A stretch of DNA of 11,109 nt, from the NCBI GenBank assembly GCA_945483255.1, contig CALYRP010000017.1, forward strand, positions 1 to 11,109, written 5' to 3'. Shown here piece by piece: positions 7,647 to 11,109 of the stretch (positions are counted from its first letter, which is position 1; each line of letters begins with the position of its first letter). Made by a program: the position numbers and the translations under genes. The notes below the pieces were generated by a model. The model had not been told where the DNA came from and did not search any database. It saw only the letters and a list, made by a program, of their open reading frames with translations. This DNA is from an uncultured Pseudomonadota bacterium (GTDB taxonomy: Bacteria; Pseudomonadota; Alphaproteobacteria; Rs-D84).

Positions 7647-8000
7647 ATGTTGGCATTCACAAACGCAGACGAAAAAAAATCACCAACAATTGTTGGCGCA
7701 GGCTGTAATTTAAAAGGAAATATTGACACCGATCACACAGTTCAAATTCATGGTGTTGTTCATGGTAATATTGTTTGTGAAACATTAATTATTGGTCGTG
7801 GCGGCAATGTTATTGGCGATATAACGGCTAATACTTTGTTTTTACACGGTTCTTTGAATGGTAATGCAAAAGTCAAGGTTGCCAATGTGTTTTCAAACGC
7901 ACAAATGCAGGGGACATTATTTTATAAAACTTTGAATATCACAGGAAACACTGGATTGGAATGCAAATTGGAAAAACGAAAGGACAAAAAAGATGAATAA
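7647..8000 (+). CDS. Bactofilin (cytoskeletal scaffold protein)
   Basis: The product is 117 aa, a typical size for a small bactofilin (DUF583/BacA-CcmA family). The core, about residues 13-105, is a series of short beta-helix turns rich in Gly, Val, Ile and Asn: TIVGAGCNLKGNI, VQIHGVVHGNI, LIIGRGGNVIGDI, LFLHGSLNGNA and later turns. A short polar N-terminal tail and a very basic C-terminal tail (KLEKRKDKKDE) flank it. Bactofilins polymerise without nucleotide on the inner face of the membrane and localise cell-wall enzymes to shape cells or appendages. The gene follows the M23 peptidase by 12 bp, which supports a joint wall-shaping role. It ends inside rpiB with an 8 bp overlap. The core family call is firm; the cellular role in this organism is inferred. 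Confidence 0.93.
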   Translation: MLAFTNADEKKSPTIVGAGCNLKGNIDTDHTVQIHGVVHGNIVCETLIIGRGGNVIGDITANTLFLHGSLNGNAKVKVANVFSNAQMQGTLFYKTLNITGNTGLECKLEKRKDKKDE

Positions 8001-8442
8001 AAACGATATTTCACGCGTATATATCGCATCAGACCATCGTGGGGTGGGGTTGAAACTTTATATTTATGAAATGTTGATGGCAGACGGATATAATGTTGTC
8101 AATTTGGGAACAGATGATTTAAATACACCTGTTGATTTCCCAGATATCGCTGATAAATTGGCAGACGCAATGTTGGACGATGCCCAATCACGTGGTATCT
8201 TAATTTGTGGCACCGGGGCAGGTATGGAAATAGCCGCAAACCGCCATCGTCATATTCGCGCATCACGCGTTGACAGACCAGAACAGGCCCGCGATGATCG
8301 TTTTCACGATGACATAAATGTAATTGCTTTGGCTGCGGACGATATTGATATCGAACAGGCATTTTTATGCGCACAAACATTTTTGGAAAGTCCGTTCGAT
8401 AATGTTGAAAAAAGAATCAGACGAATTCAAAAAATATCTTAA
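7993..8442 (+). CDS. rpiB: Ribose-5-phosphate isomerase B (RpiB/LacAB family)
   Basis: RpiB interconverts ribose 5-phosphate and ribulose 5-phosphate in the cytoplasm, in the non-oxidative pentose phosphate pathway. The product is 149 aa, the usual length. The substrate-binding ASDHRG (12-17) carries Asp14 and His15. VDFPDIA (47-53) matches the conserved DYPD region. LICGTGAGMEIAANR (70-84) holds the presumed enediol-forming Cys72 and the phosphate loop. His105 in HDDINV matches the conserved ring-opening His. The family also includes LacA/LacB and other sugar-phosphate isomerases; the Cys72 and His105 pattern favours RpiB. The segment after GIRA is VDRPEQARDD, somewhat different from the common CHD-containing form. 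ATG at 7993 overlaps the bactofilin end by 8 bp and has AAAGGA 8 nt upstream. It is the last gene of the plus-strand run and is followed at once by a hairpin terminator. Confidence 0.93.
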   Translation: MNKNDISRVYIASDHRGVGLKLYIYEMLMADGYNVVNLGTDDLNTPVDFPDIADKLADAMLDDAQSRGILICGTGAGMEIAANRHRHIRASRVDRPEQARDDRFHDDINVIALAADDIDIEQAFLCAQTFLESPFDNVEKRIRRIQKIS

Positions 8443-8447
8443 TAAAA

Positions 8448-8470
8448 AAAACCGCCGTTTTGGCGGTTTT
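8448..8470. terminator. Bidirectional intrinsic terminator between rpiB and leuS
   Basis: A perfect 9 bp stem (AAAACCGCC paired with GGCGGTTTT) closes a 5 nt loop (GTTTT). On the plus strand the T-rich tail is TTTTATTTTTTTATTTC. On the minus strand the mirror tail ends TTTTTTTTATT. It lies just after the rpiB stop (8442) and 6 bp beyond the leuS stop (8477), so it can end transcription from both converging genes. Confidence 0.9.
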
Positions 8471-8476
8471 ATTTTT

Positions 8477-10876
8477 TTATTTCTTTACCACGAAATTGAC
8501 CAATTTATTTGGAACAACTATTGTTTTAATAATTGTTGTGCCTTCTAATTGTTTTGTTGCATTTTGCTTTGCAGTTTCAATTAAATCAGATTCACTGATA
8601 TCAACCGGAACAACAAAATCTTTTGTGCGTTTGCCATTCACAGAAACAACGATTGTCATTTCGGTTTTGACTAATTTAGACGCATCAAATGTTGGCCATG
8701 GTTCGAATACCAGCATATCTTTGTGTCCTAACTTTTCCCACATTTCTTCGGTTAAATGTGGCGCAAACGGATTCAACATTTGAATCAATATTTCATATGC
8801 GGCACGTGGCATTTTACCATTAAACGCATTTATATATTCCATCATTGCAGAAATTGCTGTATTGAATTTCATACCTTCGATACGGTCTGTGACATCTGCA
8901 ATCAATTGGTGCATTAAACGTTCTTGTTCGGCATTCATTGTGTCATCTATCAAATTATCAGACAACATTTCCACACGTTTAAGAAAACGTTGAATACCAG
9001 CCAAGGTACCTTCGGACCAATTAACATTTTGTTCCCACGGACCAAGTGCCAGAATCGTCATACGACACGCATCAGCGCCTGCACGATTTACCACATCAGA
9101 CGATGGAACGGTGTTTCCACGGGATTTAGACATTTTTATACCGTCTGCACCCATTAACAGACCACTGCTGGTTCTTTTTTTATAAGGTTCAACACCTGGA
9201 ACAAAACCTAAATCGTACAAAACTTTATACCAAAAACGCGAATAAAGCAGATGTCGTGTTGTATGTTCCATACCGCCATTATAATGATCAACTGGCATCC
9301 AACAATTCAATTTTTCGCGTGCGCAAAATTCTTTGTCATTTTTAGAATCAAGATAGCGCAAGAAATACCATGACGAACCCGCCCATTGTGGCATAGTATC
9401 TGTTTCGCGCTTTGCCGCACCGCCGCATACTGGACATGTTGTATTTACCCAATCGGTTGCACGGGCCAGGGGGCTTTCCCCATCTTCTGTTGGTTTGTAA
9501 TCTGTCATATACGGTTGCAACACGGGCAGGGAATCTTCGGGTACAGGTTGCCACCCACATTTTTCACAATAAACCAATGGAATTGGTTCGCCCCAATACA
9601 TTTGACGCGAAAATCCCCAATCTTTTAATTTGTATTTTGTGGTGCCGCGTGCGAATCCGTGTTCGGTTCCATATTTAATCGCGGCAGCAATCGCATCTTC
9701 TTTGTTCATGCCGTTCAAGAATTCAGAATTAATATGTTCACCGTTTTCTTCCCATGCGGCATTTTCAACATCGCCACCCGCCAACACCGGAATAATCGGC
9801 AAACCAAATTTTTTCGCAAATGCCCAATCACGACCATCGTGTGCAGGCACCGCCATAATTGCACCGAAACCATAATCAGCCAACACGTAATCAGAAATAA
9901 ATACAGGCGTTTCATGTCCATTAAATGGATTCACGGCCTTTATTCCCTTTAATTCGACACCTGTCTTTTCCTTGGTCGCATCAGTTCTTTCAAATTCAGA
10001 TTTTGCACGTGCCGCTGCAATATACGCGTTTACTTCGTCAATATTGGTGATTTTGCCATCCGCAATCCATTTTTGAACCAATTTATGTTCCGGGGCCAAA
10101 ACACAAAATGTTACACCGAATATAGTATCAACACGCGTTGTATAAACCGTCATAATATCGTCATCGACACGAAAATCAACTTCGGCACCATGGGAACGCC
10201 CAATCCAATTTATTTGTTGTGTTTTAACGCGTTCTGGGTAATCAACCAGTGCCAAATCATCAATTAAACGGTCTGCGTATTTAGTAATTGCCAGATTCCA
10301 TTGTAATTTCATTTTCTTTTCAACAGGCCCATGGCAACGTTCACATTTTCCGTCTTCCAATTCTTCGTTGGTCAGGTTAGTTTTACAATTTGGGCACCAA
10401 TTCATTGGCAATTCAGATTTGTATGCAAGACCCGCCTTGAAAAATTGTATAAACATCCATTGGGTCCATTTAACAAATTCAGGATCCGATGTCGCCAATT
10501 TAGATTCTGGATTAAAAGACAACCCCATTATTGAAATATCGTTTTCAAAAATCTTTATTAATTCTGCCACAGATTCACTTGGGTGTTTGCCAATTTTGGT
10601 TGCATATTTTTCAGATGAAATTCCCATTGAATCGTAACCGATTGGATACAAAACATCAAAACCGCGCATACGTTTATAACGCGCCATAACATCCATCCCG
10701 GTATAAGGCAACATATGACCGACATGCAACCCCGAACCACTTGGAAAAGGGAATTCAATCAAATTATAATATTTTTGTTTTGAACCGTCATTTTTCGGCA
10801 CGAACGCACGCGCATCACGCCAGCGTTTTTGCCATTTTGATTCACGTTCCAAAATATGTTTAATATCGTCAGCCAT
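8477..10876 (-). CDS. leuS: Leucyl-tRNA synthetase, short form without the leucine-specific insert
   Basis: LeuRS charges tRNA(Leu) with leucine. The product is 799 aa against 860 in E. coli. Signatures in order: FPFPSGSGLHVGH with the HIGH motif as HVGH (51-54); a zinc-binding CPNC...CERC knuckle (Cys161, 164, 178, 181); the CP1 editing domain with the Thr-rich TTRVDT (246-251) and MAVPAHDGRD (341-350), whose Asp350 matches the conserved editing Asp; a second Cys set (437, 440, 481, 484); SSWYFLRY (501-508); KMSKS (581-585); and an anticodon-binding and C-terminal domain. Only about 18 residues separate the EPY segment (563-565) from KMSKS, so the leucine-specific domain is absent, as in Bacillus-like enzymes. 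The usual GWDAFGLPAE is GYDSMGISSE (80-89), with the Asp kept. I chose ATG at 10876 (MADDIKH) over 10888 because GGTGG sits 5 nt upstream of it. It ends at the shared terminator. Confidence 0.96.
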   Translation of the reverse strand: MADDIKHILERESKWQKRWRDARAFVPKNDGSKQKYYNLIEFPFPSGSGLHVGHMLPYTGMDVMARYKRMRGFDVLYPIGYDSMGISSEKYATKIGKHPSESVAELIKIFENDISIMGLSFNPESKLATSDPEFVKWTQWMFIQFFKAGLAYKSELPMNWCPNCKTNLTNEELEDGKCERCHGPVEKKMKLQWNLAITKYADRLIDDLALVDYPERVKTQQINWIGRSHGAEVDFRVDDDIMTVYTTRVDTIFGVTFCVLAPEHKLVQKWIADGKITNIDEVNAYIAAARAKSEFERTDATKEKTGVELKGIKAVNPFNGHETPVFISDYVLADYGFGAIMAVPAHDGRDWAFAKKFGLPIIPVLAGGDVENAAWEENGEHINSEFLNGMNKEDAIAAAIKYGTEHGFARGTTKYKLKDWGFSRQMYWGEPIPLVYCEKCGWQPVPEDSLPVLQPYMTDYKPTEDGESPLARATDWVNTTCPVCGGAAKRETDTMPQWAGSSWYFLRYLDSKNDKEFCAREKLNCWMPVDHYNGGMEHTTRHLLYSRFWYKVLYDLGFVPGVEPYKKRTSSGLLMGADGIKMSKSRGNTVPSSDVVNRAGADACRMTILALGPWEQNVNWSEGTLAGIQRFLKRVEMLSDNLIDDTMNAEQERLMHQLIADVTDRIEGMKFNTAISAMMEYINAFNGKMPRAAYEILIQMLNPFAPHLTEEMWEKLGHKDMLVFEPWPTFDASKLVKTEMTIVVSVNGKRTKDFVVPVDISESDLIETAKQNATKQLEGTTIIKTIVVPNKLVNFVVKK

Positions 10877-10881
10877 TTTTA

Positions 10882-10886
10882 CCACC
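10882..10886 (-). promoter_or_regulatory. Ribosome-binding site deciding the leuS start
   Basis: On the minus strand GGTGG lies 5 nt before the ATG at 10876. The alternative in-frame ATG at 10888, four codons earlier, has only AT-rich sequence before it and would contain this site. The downstream start is therefore preferred. The two products differ by only four residues (MVVK). Confidence 0.5.
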
Positions 10887-10954
10887 ATATTTGTTATTAA
10901 ATATCACGGAACAATTCTATATTTAACATCGCGAAAATTCAAGCAAAAATACAC

Positions 10955-10984
10955 TTGATAACCCATACAAAAATTTGTTAAAAT
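10955..10984 (+). promoter_or_regulatory. Sigma-70-type promoter of the structured transcript at the right edge
   Basis: TTGATA (10955-10960, 5/6 match to TTGACA) is followed after 18 nt by TAAAAT (10979-10984, 5/6 match to TATAAT). The predicted transcript start is near 10990-10991. This is the best promoter match in the window. It faces away from leuS, so it serves whatever lies at and beyond the right edge. Confidence 0.55.
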
Positions 10985-10990
10985 AAACAC

Positions 10991-11109
10991 GTCAGGAAGT
11001 GTTTTTCTGATGGGACTACAAACCCATACGATATGCGTCACAGCGGACGTAAAATGCCTCCAACCCATGGTTGGAGGGTCGCGAATATATTGAATAAGCG
11101 CGCAATTTC
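10991..11109 (+). ncRNA. Putative structured non-coding RNA or mRNA leader (partial)
   Basis: No convincing protein gene lies here, but four hairpins follow a promoter. They are: 10991-10998 with 11004-11011 (8 bp, two G-U, loop GTGTT); ATGGG 11010-11014 with CCCAT 11023-11027; 11034-11039 with 11046-11051 (6 bp, one G-U, loop ACAGCG); and a perfect 9 bp stem, CCTCCAACC 11057-11065 with GGTTGGAGG 11069-11077, loop CAT. The last has no T-run after it, so it is not a terminator. The first two share two bases, and a competing AAACAC/GTGTTT stem (10985-10990 with 10999-11004) is possible. I could not match it to RNase P RNA, tmRNA, SRP RNA, 6S RNA or a known riboswitch. It runs off the window. 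It may be a small RNA, or a regulatory leader for a gene beyond 11109. Confidence 0.4.

Noticed and set aside
10916..10946. Possible leuS promoter (TATAGA with TTGAAT or TTGCTT upstream on the minus strand)
   Set aside because: The spacings are 15 or 19 nt and both -35 matches are weak, so I could not support a specific site although a promoter is expected there.
10904..11109. 68-codon minus-strand open frame running in from the right edge, ending just before leuS
   Set aside because: Its composition (many Cys and Trp) is not protein-like for this genome, it matches nothing I know, and the region contains strong hairpins and a plus-strand promoter instead. An upstream gene of leuS cannot be fully excluded without the next bases.
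11033..11109. Plus-strand open frame starting ATG CGT CAC, open to the window end
   Set aside because: It has only 25 codons, no Shine-Dalgarno site and no recognised protein, and it overlaps the hairpins. It should be re-examined with downstream sequence.

Overview
This AT-rich, gene-dense window carries the lipid A genes lpxA and lpxB, so it comes from a Gram-negative bacterium with an LPS-type outer membrane. The N-terminal cytoplasmic segment of the M23 peptidase and its bactofilin partner resemble alphaproteobacterial arrangements. My best guess is a low-GC, possibly host-associated alphaproteobacterium. This is inference only: there is no rRNA, no tRNA and no clear species marker here.

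Layout: (1) 86-2623 (+) encodes a large secreted cysteine-rich protein that I do not recognise. (2) 2632-5629 (-) is a three-gene run, read from 5629 downwards: an unrecognised multi-pass membrane protein, then lpxA, then lpxB, with the two lpx genes overlapping. (3) 5668-8442 (+) is a tightly packed run of four genes: a TrmN6/YfiC-type methyltransferase, a membrane-anchored M23 peptidase, a bactofilin, and the sugar-phosphate isomerase rpiB. Members overlap by 4 and 8 bp, or are separated by 12 bp with a ribosome-binding site in the gap. It ends in a hairpin terminator. (4) 8477-10876 (-) is leuS, convergent with rpiB and sharing that terminator. (5) 10877-11109 holds no convincing protein gene. 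It has a good promoter on the + strand followed by several hairpins, as expected for a non-coding RNA or a structured mRNA leader that runs off the window.

The main theme is the cell envelope: lipid A synthesis, an unknown membrane protein on the same strand, a peptidoglycan hydrolase with a bactofilin scaffold, and a large Cys-rich exported protein. The rest is housekeeping (rpiB, leuS, an RNA-type methyltransferase). The best candidates for something undescribed are the Cys-rich exported protein with its basic Ser/Thr/Arg linker, and the structured transcript at the right edge. I see no mobile element, CRISPR array, phage gene, tRNA or rRNA.
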